Part shown: piece by piece, positions 1 through 8,687 of the stretch
Layout of the letters: each line of letters starts with the position of its first letter
Position numbering within the stretch: the stretch's first letter is position 1
Notes under the pieces: model-generated
Database searches by the model: none
Told to the model about the DNA's origin: nothing
What the model saw: the letters and a program-made list of their open reading frames with translations, nothing else
Assembly (NCBI GenBank): GCA_020634165.1
Contig: JACKCF010000002.1
Location: 744,001 to 808,000 of the forward strand
Length of the DNA: 64,000 nucleotides
Source of the DNA: Anaerolineaceae bacterium
Lineage (GTDB): Bacteria > Chloroflexota > Anaerolineae > Aggregatilineales > Phototrophicaceae
Reading direction: 5' to 3'
Made by a program: the position numbers and the translations under genes

Positions 1-345
1 GGAATGCCGGAAAATATTGAAGAGGCGCGGATAGCGGCTTATGAACGCTGGGGCGGGTGTGTTATTGTGACCAGTGGCCATCAGGGCGCTTTCGCAAGCG
101 ATAGCGGTCAAACACCCAGCGTGGGCAGTCGCCCGGTAGATATTGTGGATCGCCTGGGAGCGGGCGATGCTTTCGCTGCTGGGACATTGTACGGCTTGCT
201 AAGTGGCATGCCCCTACAAGAAGCGATGAACTACGGAACGGGCTTAGCGGCACTGGCGCTAACGACACTCGGTGATTTGGTATACGCGACCCGCGAGGAA
301 CTGGAGCAGGTGGTCATGGGGAGCAGCGGTTCGCTGCGGCGATGA
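1..345 (+). CDS. PfkB-family sugar kinase, C-terminal fragment
   Basis: This is the 3' end of a ribokinase/PfkB-family carbohydrate kinase whose N-terminus lies before the window; the frame is open from base 1. The visible part carries the family signature DRLGAGDAFAAG, whose GAGD aspartate is the catalytic base in PfkB kinases. The ending, with a TREELE-like tail, resembles 2-keto-3-deoxygluconate kinases. A complete KDG kinase follows 395 bp downstream on the same strand, so the two may serve one sugar acid pathway. Family assignment is firm; the substrate is an inference. Confidence 0.8.
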   Translation, partial: GMPENIEEARIAAYERWGGCVIVTSGHQGAFASDSGQTPSVGSRPVDIVDRLGAGDAFAAGTLYGLLSGMPLQEAMNYGTGLAALALTTLGDLVYATREELEQVVMGSSGSLRR

Positions 346-480
346 TAAGTGTTGGTTGCTTAGTGTCTTACGTAAAATGGATCGTCGATAAGGATGCGCC
401 TGTTGGAAAAATATCCTGGGAGAATTTCCTTCAAGATATAAGCGACCTCTACCTAACGATCTTTTTGCTCGCGGACTCCA

Positions 481-584
481 TCCCTAAATCCCCTCACACT
501 ACGAGGAGGGGACTTTTGCCAGCTACCAAGCAGCCAAGAAAGGCATCCTTCCACCTCATGGGGGAAGGACCGAGGATAGGGGTC
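481..584 (+). repeat. Bipartite hairpin repeat, copy 1
   Basis: The gap 346-739 has no gene. It holds a two-part repeat: a CCCCTC/GAGGGG hairpin at about 490-511, then a conserved 45-bp half at 540-584 that begins AAGGCATCCTTCC and ends AGGATAGGGGTC, with TCCTTCC able to pair with GGAAGGA. The conserved half is identical to the copy ending at 50884. A 95-codon open frame across it is a by-product of the repeat and is not called as a gene. Confidence 0.75.
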
Positions 585-739
585 GGGTCTAGAAAGCAGA
601 CGCCAATCAATTTCTCGAAAAGATACTAAGTTGGTCGATTTATAGCTTAATCTGACACTCGTAGTAGAATCCCATCATTGGAATTTTGAAGTTGAACACA
701 ATGGTTATGTAGTACAAAAACATACTTTGGAGATCAAAC

Positions 740-1777
740 ATGACAAAGAAAATCGTTACATTTGGGGAAATTATGATGCGCCTTTCCCCCCCCGGATACC
801 TGCGTTTTGGACAGGCGCGTTCATTCGATGTGATTTATGGCGGCGGAGAATCCAACGTCGCTGTGTCCCTTGCCAATTATGGCCTGCTAGTCGATTTCGT
901 GACGCGACTGCCGAAGAACGATCTCGGTCAGGCGTGTGTGCAATTCTTGCGCCAATACAATGTCGGCGTAGAAAAGATCGTCTATGGTGGCGAAAGATTA
1001 GGCATCTACTTCCTGGAAATGGGGTCTATGCAGCGCGGCAGCAAGGTGGTCTATGATCGGGCACATTCCTCAATTTCCACCATACAACCCGGCATGATCG
1101 ACTGGCAAGCGGTCTTTGCCGATGCGGATTGGTTCCACTGGACAGGTATCACACCCGCCGTTTCCGAAGGAACGGCTGCCGTATGCCTGGAGGCAGTCAA
1201 AGCGGCAAAAGAGATGGGTGTCACCGTTTCTTGCGATCTGAACTATCGCAAGAACCTGTGGAAATGGGGTAAAACGCCAGCAGAGGTCATGCCGGAGTTG
1301 GTTAGTTACACGGATGTTGCGATTGGCAATGAGGAAGATGCTGAAAAGGTCTTTGGCATTCACGCACCGGAAAGCGATGTGACAGCCGGCAAGGTCGAAG
1401 CCGACCAATATCTTTACGTTTGCGAGAAACTAAACGAACGCTTCCCCAACCTTAAGACGATCGCCATCACATTGCGCGGGTCAATTTCCGCCAGCCATAA
1501 CGAATGGTCAGCCGTGTTGTGGGATGAAGGCACATTTTATGAGGGTATCGACTTTGACATCACCCATATCGTTGACCGTGTCGGCGGTGGGGATAGCTTC
1601 ATGGGCGGCCTGATATACGGATTAAAGACATATGGCGACGATAAGCAAAAGGCACTGAATTTCGCGATTGCAGCGTCTTGCCTCAAGCACTCCATATTCG
1701 GTGACTTCAATCTCGTCACAGTGGATGAAGTTCAGAAATTAATGAGTGGGGATGCATCTGGCAGGGTGTCCAGATAA
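740..1777 (+). CDS. kdgK: 2-keto-3-deoxygluconate kinase (PfkB family)
   Basis: A complete 345-residue PfkB kinase that would phosphorylate 2-keto-3-deoxygluconate to KDPG in uronate breakdown. Visible features are the N-terminal GEIMMRLSPPG strand and loop (about 9-19), the glycine-rich substrate segment GGGESNVAVSLA (about 34-45), and the C-terminal signature DRVGGGDSFMGG (about 279-290), whose aspartate is the expected base. The ATG is preceded by TTGGAG about 7 bases upstream. A T-tailed hairpin follows the stop. Its neighbour is another PfkB kinase, and a GH115 glucuronidase-type gene lies near the far end of the window. KDG specificity is inferred from overall similarity; fructokinase-like specificity cannot be excluded. 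Confidence 0.82.
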   Translation: MTKKIVTFGEIMMRLSPPGYLRFGQARSFDVIYGGGESNVAVSLANYGLLVDFVTRLPKNDLGQACVQFLRQYNVGVEKIVYGGERLGIYFLEMGSMQRGSKVVYDRAHSSISTIQPGMIDWQAVFADADWFHWTGITPAVSEGTAAVCLEAVKAAKEMGVTVSCDLNYRKNLWKWGKTPAEVMPELVSYTDVAIGNEEDAEKVFGIHAPESDVTAGKVEADQYLYVCEKLNERFPNLKTIAITLRGSISASHNEWSAVLWDEGTFYEGIDFDITHIVDRVGGGDSFMGGLIYGLKTYGDDKQKALNFAIAASCLKHSIFGDFNLVTVDEVQKLMSGDASGRVSR

Positions 1778-1818
1778 CAGCTTTGCAGAGTCGTTTGATG
1801 TGTTGAATACAATCGTGG

Positions 1819-1842
1819 AGACGGGCCTTGTGCCCGTCTTTT
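1819..1842 (+). terminator. Rho-independent terminator after kdgK
   Basis: A GACGGGC/GCCCGTC stem with a five-base loop is followed by TTTT, 42 bp after the kdgK stop codon. Confidence 0.75.
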
Positions 1843-1907
1843 ATGATAGTCCTGCTGGGGCAGATAGCAGTCAAAAATTGTGTGTCTATCACGATCATTT
1901 GGCTCGT

Positions 1908-2011
1908 AACCCTAATCCCCTCCTCGCGACATAAGGGAACTTTTGGCTGTTGCCAGGTCGCTCAGAAAGGCATCCTTCCACCTCAGGGAGGAAGGACGGA
2001 GGATGGGGGTC
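1908..2011 (+). repeat. Bipartite hairpin repeat, copy 2
   Basis: A degenerate first half (CCCTAATCCCCTCC then AAGGGAAC) is followed by a good copy of the AAAGGCATCCTTCC...GGATGGGGGTC half at 1966-2011. It lies between kdgK and the convergent minus-strand gene, and explains most of this gene-free stretch. Confidence 0.7.
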
Positions 2012-2031
2012 TGGTTTGGAAAATATATGCC

Positions 2032-2481
2032 CTAAGCCTGGGCGCGCGTGATAGAGAGCTGGCCGTTCGCCATACAGGCCACCCGCAATCCGTTATCAGC
2101 CACAATTTGCCATGCATTTTGTTCAGGATGTGGATCGACCAGCAGGCGGTATTCTTCCCCGATGGCAACTTCAAGCCGACCATTATCGCGGATGCTGAAC
2201 TCAGCGACAGGCAGGTTGTACAGCACCAGCACACTGCCGACTTCCGTTTTCATGGTTAAATCAACCGGCTGCGGAACGTCGCCAGTATACAGATAAAAAT
2301 CGTGCTCGATGCGTAAAATCGTGCGTTGGGACTCTACCTGGAAGCGTAGAGCCAATGCGTGGTCAATCAGGAATTGTGTGATGCGTGCGCCTTCAATGGG
2401 CAAGCTCCACCGATCAGGTAGACGCCTCAGCGTAATATCCGGTGTCATGATGGCCGTTTGCTTCGCTTTTTTAGTGTCCAT
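2032..2481 (-). CDS. DUF6188-like hypothetical protein
   Basis: A protein of about 149 residues with no signal peptide or membrane segment. The N-terminal part contains RLPDRWSLPIEGARITQF followed by a hydrophobic strand pattern; this style matches the DUF6188 family as I remember it, whose function is not established. The start is set at 2481 because GGGGAAGG lies just upstream of that ATG; a start 42 bases further upstream lacks such a site. It is the last gene of a minus-strand pair with the WD40 gene, from which it is separated by a hairpin. Confidence 0.6.
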   Translation of the reverse strand: MDTKKAKQTAIMTPDITLRRLPDRWSLPIEGARITQFLIDHALALRFQVESQRTILRIEHDFYLYTGDVPQPVDLTMKTEVGSVLVLYNLPVAEFSIRDNGRLEVAIGEEYRLLVDPHPEQNAWQIVADNGLRVACMANGQLSITRAQA

Positions 2482-2515
2482 AATGCCTTCCCCATATGAC
2501 ATTATTGTAACAATA

Positions 2516-2541
2516 AAGGGCACAGCGTACTGTGCCCTTAG
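2516..2541 (-). terminator. Hairpin terminator after the WD40 gene
   Basis: On the minus strand AAGGGCACAG-TACG-CTGTGCCCTT forms a 10-bp stem followed by TATTGTT. It lies downstream of the WD40 gene and upstream of the DUF6188-like gene. The T tract is imperfect. Confidence 0.5.
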
Positions 2542-2630
2542 CCATCTTATTTATAACTTTTTTGTAAGGGTTTCTGAACTTAACCCTTTTTGTAACGTCT
2601 GGATGCCCTTATTTGGCAAGAATTGCCTGT

Positions 2631-3569
2631 TTAAGAGGCATTGACGACCCACAAGCTGACGGTATTATCGCCGCTGGCGGATGCCAGCATTGTGCCAACC
2701 GGATTGAAATCGAGCGCCATTACGGGCTTGCGATGTGCTTCAATCGAATTGACCATTTCGCCAGTAGTTGTATCCCAGAAGCGGATGGTATTGTCGCGGC
2801 CACTGCTGGCCAAGACGCTGCCCGTTGGCGAGAAACTGACGGCATCCACGCCACCATTGTGCGCCTGATAGATCGCCAGTTCACGTGCTTCATACAGGTC
2901 CCAGATGCGGACGGTCATGTCTTTGCTGGCGGTCGCGAGCATGGTATCGCCAGGGGAAACGCGCATACTGCGGACCCAATCATCATGGCGACCAAGAATC
3001 GTGCCGCTGGTTTCGCCCTTCAGGTCCCACATGCGGATGGTGGTATCCCAACCGCCACTCAGCAGCACTTCGCCGCCCAGACCAAACGCTACGCAGCTTA
3101 CTTCAGCATCATGGCCGTAGTAAACTTCCTGCTGAATGCCAATTTCAGTATTCCAGAGGCGGACGGTGTGGTCTGTACTGCCCGTTGCCAGCATCGTTCC
3201 CAGCGGGCTGAATGCGACTGACTCGACCGAATCAATATGTCCCTTGAGTGTGGTCCGCAGGCTGAGTTGACGTGTTTTCGGGTCCACCTGCCACAACTTG
3301 ACGACCGTATCCGCGCCGCCAGTCGCCAGTAATTGGCCATCACGGCTGAAGGCCATGCTCTTAACTGGACCGTCATGAGCATCTTCGATAATCTGGTCCG
3401 GCGAGCCGCCGAAACCATTGATATACAGGGCAAGGCCGCCTGCGCTGGAAATCGCTAGCGTATCACCGTTGGGGGACCAGCAAATACCACTGATCCAGCC
3501 GCGTTTAACGCTGCCGAGCCGACTTAAGTTCTGGGCATTGTCGCTGCCAATGGGCGTAAATTGGGGCAT
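2631..3569 (-). CDS. Seven-blade WD40 repeat protein
   Basis: A 312-residue protein made almost entirely of seven WD40 blades. Typical units end in VKLWQ, VRLWN, IRMWD, VRIWD, IRFWD and VSLWV, each preceded by a GH/AH-V-x-S-V-A-F-S-P segment and LATG/LASS strands. It has no signal peptide, kinase domain or membrane segment, so it is probably a cytoplasmic binding scaffold; the partner is unknown. The start at 3569 is preferred to 3602 because GGAG sits about 9 bases upstream of it. Blade number matches a closed seven-bladed propeller. Confidence 0.85.
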   Translation of the reverse strand: MPQFTPIGSDNAQNLSRLGSVKRGWISGICWSPNGDTLAISSAGGLALYINGFGGSPDQIIEDAHDGPVKSMAFSRDGQLLATGGADTVVKLWQVDPKTRQLSLRTTLKGHIDSVESVAFSPLGTMLATGSTDHTVRLWNTEIGIQQEVYYGHDAEVSCVAFGLGGEVLLSGGWDTTIRMWDLKGETSGTILGRHDDWVRSMRVSPGDTMLATASKDMTVRIWDLYEARELAIYQAHNGGVDAVSFSPTGSVLASSGRDNTIRFWDTTTGEMVNSIEAHRKPVMALDFNPVGTMLASASGDNTVSLWVVNAS

Positions 3570-3751
3570 GATTTGTGCTCCGTGCTGTGTCTCTTCTATC
3601 ACTTACGATTGTCTGACACGCTCTCTCTGGCGTTTCAGTTCTGTAAGATGATGATAAACCTGAATATATGTATAAAGAATAAAGATTGCGAATTAAGTTT
3701 CGCATTTCCTCAATTATTCAGCAATGTTTTATGATTCCATAATGTTTATTA

Positions 3752-4624
3752 TTATGCCTGATCCAGCCTGATTGGCCTATGGTTCGCCAGCCTGATCTGC
3801 TGGAATCGCGCTATAGCTGCCGTCACATCGTAACCTTGTTGCGAGATGAGTGAGAATGTGTCTTCAATCAGTGGCTTGGCGAGTTCGATAGCCTCTGCGA
3901 TAGGTGCATTGCATATTTGACGAATACGCTTGGCCAAACCTTCCGGCTGAATTGCCATCGTCTCACCCATTGCTGCCAGATGCTTCGCACGCAGTGGCGG
4001 ATATTTCCGGTTGATGACCTGCAATGCCATCACAATCGCTGTACACCAGCCTGTAATCAGTTCCCGCGCAAATAGGGCATCACCCCGCCGTACAATCATC
4101 AGCACCAAATCATAGGCAGTCAGGTCCAGATAGCGATCCAGCAGCGGCTGTATCATTTCAGCAGGCAGGTCGCCAATTTGCTCACGCCATTGGCTGAGCA
4201 GATCGTGGCCTGTAACTGCCATGCCGCCCATGAACCCGTTCAGCACACCTAGCTTAATCGGATTGAGATCGTGATGCTGCGTGACGTCTGCCATCAATGC
4301 CTCGACAGATGCCCTCGTTTTGTGGGTGATGTCCACCTTGAGCGCATGTTCACCAAGCCGAAATGTATCACCCTGGGATTGCAGGGCGAAGTCGCCATCG
4401 GTCGTATCTTCCCAGGTGATGCCCTTTCCGCCGATGCGCTCCGCAATCTGCCGACGTGTGGCTACATCAGGAACAGCCTGCCAATACATGAGCAAATCCA
4501 GGTCGGACCAGGCATCTGCCAGACCATTTGCCGCGCTCCCAACCAGCAGCACGGCTTCGGCTGGATAGTAGCCAGCTATCTGGTGAGCGAGTTGGATGCG
4601 CCATTTGCTTGCTGTTGTAGGCAT
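3752..4624 (-). CDS. Nucleotidyltransferase-fold protein
   Basis: A 290-residue protein with the polymerase-beta-type nucleotidyltransferase motif: GS at 29-30, then G and SDLDLL at 40-45, the two aspartates being the expected metal ligands. The remaining two thirds is helical and resembles the C-terminal region of stand-alone aminoglycoside- or DUF4037-type nucleotidyltransferases. It transfers nucleotides to an unknown acceptor; an antibiotic substrate or a protein AMPylation target are both possible. It is monocistronic on the minus strand with about 120 AT-rich bases downstream. Confidence 0.65.
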   Translation of the reverse strand: MPTTASKWRIQLAHQIAGYYPAEAVLLVGSAANGLADAWSDLDLLMYWQAVPDVATRRQIAERIGGKGITWEDTTDGDFALQSQGDTFRLGEHALKVDITHKTRASVEALMADVTQHHDLNPIKLGVLNGFMGGMAVTGHDLLSQWREQIGDLPAEMIQPLLDRYLDLTAYDLVLMIVRRGDALFARELITGWCTAIVMALQVINRKYPPLRAKHLAAMGETMAIQPEGLAKRIRQICNAPIAEAIELAKPLIEDTFSLISQQGYDVTAAIARFQQIRLANHRPIRLDQA

Positions 4625-4832
4625 TGTCTGCCCTCATATGAACGTTACCAAAAAAATATGTCTGCCCTAAGGCCCATAACCTATTGCAAAAAAGGTAACA
4701 AAGTCAAAGAAAATTATAAATGTAACATTGCTCAGATTTGCACGGCGCTTGATTGTGGTGCAGTCTTGTCGCTGGTGCGCTTTATCGCCATAATCGACCC
4801 ACTTAGATAGAAACACGGTCGAATTACGATAT

Positions 4833-6692
4833 ATGCGTACACGTCTGAATACAAAATGGCTCTGGGTGGTTCCCTTGCTGCTGCTGGCCGGACTGCTGGC
4901 TGCGCGCCTGCTCAACGCCGATATTCTCTTTGTCGATGAATACTGGTCGATCCGTAACGCCGGCGGCGACCGCTGGGGGCCATTGTCACCCATCGGCATC
5001 TGGCTGCAGACCGCGACTGGCGACCCTGGCGGCATGGGCGTTTTCTATCATTACACGCTGGCGGCCTGGTTCGCGCTGGTCGGTGATTCCGTATTTGCGC
5101 TGCGCCTGTTCTCATGGATATTCGGCCTATTGACCATCGCCCTGCTGTATCGGCTGGCAGATGACCGTTTTGGTCAGCGGGTGGCGCTGGCGTCGGTTGT
5201 GGTGATGGCAGGCTCGGCTTTTTTCATTGACTATATGCACGAAGGTCGCGCCTATACGCTGCTGGCCTTTGAAGTTGTGCTGTGCGTCTGGCTGTATCTG
5301 CGCCTGCGTGATGCGCGCCGTGCCCCGCCGATCTGGCAGTACGGCCTGCTGGCCTTATCCATCGCCGCGCTGCTGTATACACACTATATCGCCCTGGCCG
5401 TCGGCGGATTTCTGGGCTGGCTGCATGTGTTGCGCTTCCGGCGCACACGCCGCTGGTGGCTTTTGCTGACCGCGCTGGTCCTCGGAGCAGTCGCCTTCCT
5501 GCCCTGGGTGGGCATCACGATGGGCATTATTCAGCGCGGCAGTGGCGAAGTCACCCGTCATGAGACATCCATGCAGGCCGGACAGGTACTGGAACAACTG
5601 GCGCATACCTTCAGCAATGGCAATATCGCCCTGCTGCTGATTTTACTGGTGATGGCAACTGGCTATCGCTGGCGTCGGTCGGGCTTTGCCTGGGGCTGGC
5701 TGATCATCGTGCTGCTGGCGATTATGATCGTGAATGCAGTCATTCCGTTTATGGTCCATGCCCGTTATATGCTGGTGCTGTGGCCTGTGCTGGCGCTGCT
5801 GGTCGCCCTCGGCAACGACCGCATGGCATCGCAGCGTTACCTGCGGCCCGTTATTTTGTCCATCTGGCTGCTGATTGGCATCGCGACCACACTGACGCCG
5901 GATTTCATCGCGAATGTGTTCGGCCAGATTTACCGTGCGCCTGCCGCTGGCTTCCTGGAAGCGATTGACCTGATCGACGCTCAGAAGCGCGACGGCGACT
6001 TCCTGCTGGCCCACTTCATGCCTTATGAAACCACGCCCTTTGCCCTGTTTCCCAAGGACTACTACTTCGATCCGCTTGGGATGCCCCACGAACAGCCGGA
6101 GCGCATCGGCATGTCCTTCGCCCAGGGGGACAACGACTATCTGCGCGATGTCGAGGCGGCGCTGGTCGATGCCCATTCAATCTGGCGGCTGACCGTGCTG
6201 GACGTCCCCGAAACCAACCACAGCGGCGTGGTCGATTACCTGCTGAGGACGCGCTATTTGCAGTGCGGACTGATGATGCAGCGCGACGATGCTACCCTGG
6301 CTCTCTACGAAGCCAAATCCCAGGAACCAGCCGCCATTGTATACGACGCCTCAGAAGGCGACCTCGGCCTGACTGCCGCGCGTGGTCCGGTGGTGGTGGA
6401 TGGCGAGCTGTACCTGACGCTCATCTGGCAGCTTGGGGAAGCTGTTCCTGTGGGGCAGTACCACACCAGCTTGCAGCTCATCGGCCCGGATGGTGCCCTG
6501 GCGACTCAGTTTGACTATGCTTTGCCTGATCAGCGGCCAGCGAGTTGTGTCTCAACCATTCTGCCCGTTGGTGAACTTCCCGCAGGCGATTACGATCTGT
6601 TCGCCATCGTCTACGATGCACAAACAGGCGACCGCCTTGCTCAAAATGGTGATGACAAGGCCCTGCTTGAATCCATCAGCCTGGGTGAGTGA
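4833..6692 (+). CDS. GT39-type membrane glycosyltransferase
   Basis: A 619-residue polytopic membrane protein of the ArnT/PMT-like GT-C superfamily. It shows an N-terminal membrane anchor (about 9-27), the acidic DEYWS motif at 35-39 where GT39 enzymes carry their catalytic acidic residue, an HEGRAYTLL segment typical of the family, and about ten further hydrophobic segments to residue about 360. A soluble beta-rich C-terminal domain follows. It should use a polyprenyl-phosphate sugar outside the membrane; the acceptor is unknown. It overlaps the next gene by four bases, so the two are cotranslated. Confidence 0.8.
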   Translation: MRTRLNTKWLWVVPLLLLAGLLAARLLNADILFVDEYWSIRNAGGDRWGPLSPIGIWLQTATGDPGGMGVFYHYTLAAWFALVGDSVFALRLFSWIFGLLTIALLYRLADDRFGQRVALASVVVMAGSAFFIDYMHEGRAYTLLAFEVVLCVWLYLRLRDARRAPPIWQYGLLALSIAALLYTHYIALAVGGFLGWLHVLRFRRTRRWWLLLTALVLGAVAFLPWVGITMGIIQRGSGEVTRHETSMQAGQVLEQLAHTFSNGNIALLLILLVMATGYRWRRSGFAWGWLIIVLLAIMIVNAVIPFMVHARYMLVLWPVLALLVALGNDRMASQRYLRPVILSIWLLIGIATTLTPDFIANVFGQIYRAPAAGFLEAIDLIDAQKRDGDFLLAHFMPYETTPFALFPKDYYFDPLGMPHEQPERIGMSFAQGDNDYLRDVEAALVDAHSIWRLTVLDVPETNHSGVVDYLLRTRYLQCGLMMQRDDATLALYEAKSQEPAAIVYDASEGDLGLTAARGPVVVDGELYLTLIWQLGEAVPVGQYHTSLQLIGPDGALATQFDYALPDQRPASCVSTILPVGELPAGDYDLFAIVYDAQTGDRLAQNGDDKALLESISLGE

Positions 6693-7393
6693 TGAAATAT
6701 CGCTACGTCACCGAGCGCGAAAATTACGAGGATTTGGCTTCGGGTCGCGTTCTGTTTTCCCAGCCAGGAGCACCATCTTTTCCGGTGCGGTTGGCCAGTG
6801 AAATTTTCCAGCGCTGTGATGAATTTCTCCCCAATAGGCCGTTGACCGTCTTCGATCCCTGTTGTGGCGGCGGCTACCTGCTGACCGTACTTGGCTTTTT
6901 GCACAGTGAACGTATCGCGGTTCTGTATGGTGCAGACATCGTGCCAGAAGTGGTGGGATTGGCTCAGCGCAACCTCGATTTGTTGACGGACGCGGGACTC
7001 ACAGCGCGTCGGCAGTCACTGGAAGAGATGCTCGCGGCCTATGGCAAGGACTCGCACAAGGAAGCACTCGAAAGTGCCAACCGCCTGCACGATCTTCTGC
7101 CGCAGTCTATCGATTTGGGTGTATGGGCCGCTGATGCCACCCGACGCTGCTTGCCGCCAAACAGCATCGACCTGCTCATAACCGATGTTCCCTACGGCGT
7201 TGAGGTTTCCTGGCGGGGCGATGCCGTTAGTGATCCCATCACAGCTTTACTTGATGCGCAGTTGCCTGCCCTCAAATCCGGCGGAATCGCCGCCATCATC
7301 AGTGACAAAAAACAGCGCGCTGCCCATCCCGCCTATGAACGTCGCCTGCACGATACCCTTGGCAAGCGTCGCATCACCATTCTGCAGAAATAA
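6689..7393 (+). CDS. AviRa-like 23S rRNA methyltransferase
   Basis: A 234-residue SAM methyltransferase. It resembles AviRa, the avilamycin-resistance enzyme that methylates a guanine of 23S rRNA. Matching features are the N-terminal RVLFSQPGAPSFPVRLA-EIF stretch (20-40), the SAM-binding DPCCGGGYLLTVLGFLH (about 56-72), an LTARRQSLEE segment, and the catalytic-loop TDVPYG (about 165). Length fits the family. It overlaps the GT39 gene by four bases (ATGA). Whether it confers resistance or modifies rRNA constitutively is not shown by the sequence. Confidence 0.75.
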   Translation: MMKYRYVTERENYEDLASGRVLFSQPGAPSFPVRLASEIFQRCDEFLPNRPLTVFDPCCGGGYLLTVLGFLHSERIAVLYGADIVPEVVGLAQRNLDLLTDAGLTARRQSLEEMLAAYGKDSHKEALESANRLHDLLPQSIDLGVWAADATRRCLPPNSIDLLITDVPYGVEVSWRGDAVSDPITALLDAQLPALKSGGIAAIISDKKQRAAHPAYERRLHDTLGKRRITILQK

Positions 7394-7441
7394 GCTTCGT
7401 TCTATGCGGCGAGGATCGTTTAAAGAATTTCAGGTCGCGCC

Positions 7442-7486
7442 AAAGGCATCCTTCCTCCTTCGGGGGAAGGACTGAGGATGGGGGTC
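7442..7486 (+). repeat. Hairpin repeat, copy 3 (second half only)
   Basis: AAAGGCATCCTTCC, a CTTCGGG loop, GGGAAGGACTGAGGATGGGGGTC. It fills the gap between the convergent AviRa-like and GNAT genes and could act as a transcript end. Confidence 0.75.
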
Positions 7487-7491
7487 AGCAC

Positions 7492-8007
7492 TTACTCCGG
7501 TGCTTCGATCCAGTAGCGGCGCGTGAGCGCAGGCCGACCATTATCAACTTTATCTTGCAGAATGCCGCCGTTGGCTTCAATGATCTTCTGCGAGCCGATG
7601 TTGTCGTCGTCACACGTAATCAGAATGCGATCTATACCCAGCTTACGAGCCTCGACGATCACCAAACGGCACATAAGGGTGCCATAGCCCATACGGCGCA
7701 TACTCGGTCGCACTTCATAACCAATGTGCCCACCAAATGTCTCCAGGCTGGCATTCAGATGGTGACGTATGCTGGTCCGTCCAACGTACTGGTCGTCTGC
7801 GATCATCCAGTAAGTGGTTTGCGGCACGAATCCCGCCGGAGGGTCAGTTTCCATCAGGAGCACATTCTCTACATAACTCTCGAATTCCGACCGCAGCAGC
7901 GAGGGCTTCCACCCGCGCCAGCGATCCTCTTTGATGAATTCATGCACGGCGTCGATGAAGCTGCTCTTGTACTGCGTCGATGGCAAAGCGAGGAAAGGCT
8001 CGGTCAT
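7492..8007 (-). CDS. GNAT-family N-acetyltransferase
   Basis: A 171-residue Gcn5-type acetyltransferase. The acetyl-CoA pyrophosphate loop is seen as IGYEVRPSMRRMGYGT (about 94-109), followed by a helix and an ITCDDDNIGS strand, and NGGILQDKV near the end as in RimI/YafP-like small-molecule acetyltransferases. The substrate is unknown. GGTGA lies about 8 bases upstream of the ATG. It is convergent with the AviRa-like gene, with a hairpin repeat between. Confidence 0.8.
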   Translation of the reverse strand: MTEPFLALPSTQYKSSFIDAVHEFIKEDRWRGWKPSLLRSEFESYVENVLLMETDPPAGFVPQTTYWMIADDQYVGRTSIRHHLNASLETFGGHIGYEVRPSMRRMGYGTLMCRLVIVEARKLGIDRILITCDDDNIGSQKIIEANGGILQDKVDNGRPALTRRYWIEAPE

Positions 8008-8165
8008 AGGAAGGTCACCATGTGGGCGTCATTCAGTCGATGTCACATCATACTGGGTCTGCATCGGCAAATGAAGTCCTGTTTGGTCGGGCAACTGCTT
8101 GCATCGGCTGGCTGGATGCGGGTAAGATGACGCTGCACAATGTCACAACCAGAGAGGCAACCTGC

Positions 8166-8687
8166 ATGAGCGTCATTCCCCGCCCAGAATCCAACGAGTA
8201 CAACGATTATATGGGAGCTTACATCAGCCGCGTACCGGACGATGGCCGCATCCTTGAGCATCTTGAATCGGGCATCGAGAAGGTGAAATTGCTGGTCAAA
8301 GCGATGCCTGTCCATAAGCTGGATGTGCCCCATGCCCCTGGCGAATGGACGGTTAAAGAGGTGCTGCTGCATATGATCGATACCGAGCGCGTCTTTGCCT
8401 ATCGCGCCCTGCGCATTGCGCGCGGCGATACCATCGCCCTGCCCGGTTTTGAGCAGGATGATTGGATGCCCTACACCCATGCCAATACCCGCAGCCTTGA
8501 CAGCATCTTTGCTGAATATGACGCTGTTCGTGCGGCCAGTCTCGCACTGCTGAATACGTTCAGCGACGAGGATTTTTTGCGAGAAGGCTTCGCGGGTGGC
8601 CATGCCCTGACAGTTCGGGCGGCGGCCTATGTGCTGGTCGGCCATGAGCTGCACCATCTGGCGAGTTTGCAGGAGAACTATGCCTGA
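8166..8687 (+). CDS. DinB/YfiT-like metal-binding protein
   Basis: A 173-residue four-helix-bundle protein of the DinB superfamily. The expected metal ligands are the histidine of LLHMIDTE, where helix 2 ends, and HxxxH in GHELHHLAS near the C-terminus. APGEWTVKEVLLHM is the usual helix-2 motif. Related proteins are thiol transferases or metal-dependent hydrolases; the substrate here is unknown. The start at 8166 follows GAGAGG; an upstream in-frame extension to 8022 lacks homology. It overlaps the start of the RNA methyltransferase gene by eight bases. Confidence 0.82.
   Translation: MSVIPRPESNEYNDYMGAYISRVPDDGRILEHLESGIEKVKLLVKAMPVHKLDVPHAPGEWTVKEVLLHMIDTERVFAYRALRIARGDTIALPGFEQDDWMPYTHANTRSLDSIFAEYDAVRAASLALLNTFSDEDFLREGFAGGHALTVRAAAYVLVGHELHHLASLQENYA

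Noticed and set aside
342..629. 95-codon frame after the first kinase
   Set aside because: It is created by the hairpin repeat; the same peptide stretch reappears wherever the repeat occurs.
5643..6176. Minus-strand frame inside the GT39 gene
   Set aside because: It is a shadow with a Q/H/R-rich composition opposite a membrane protein gene.
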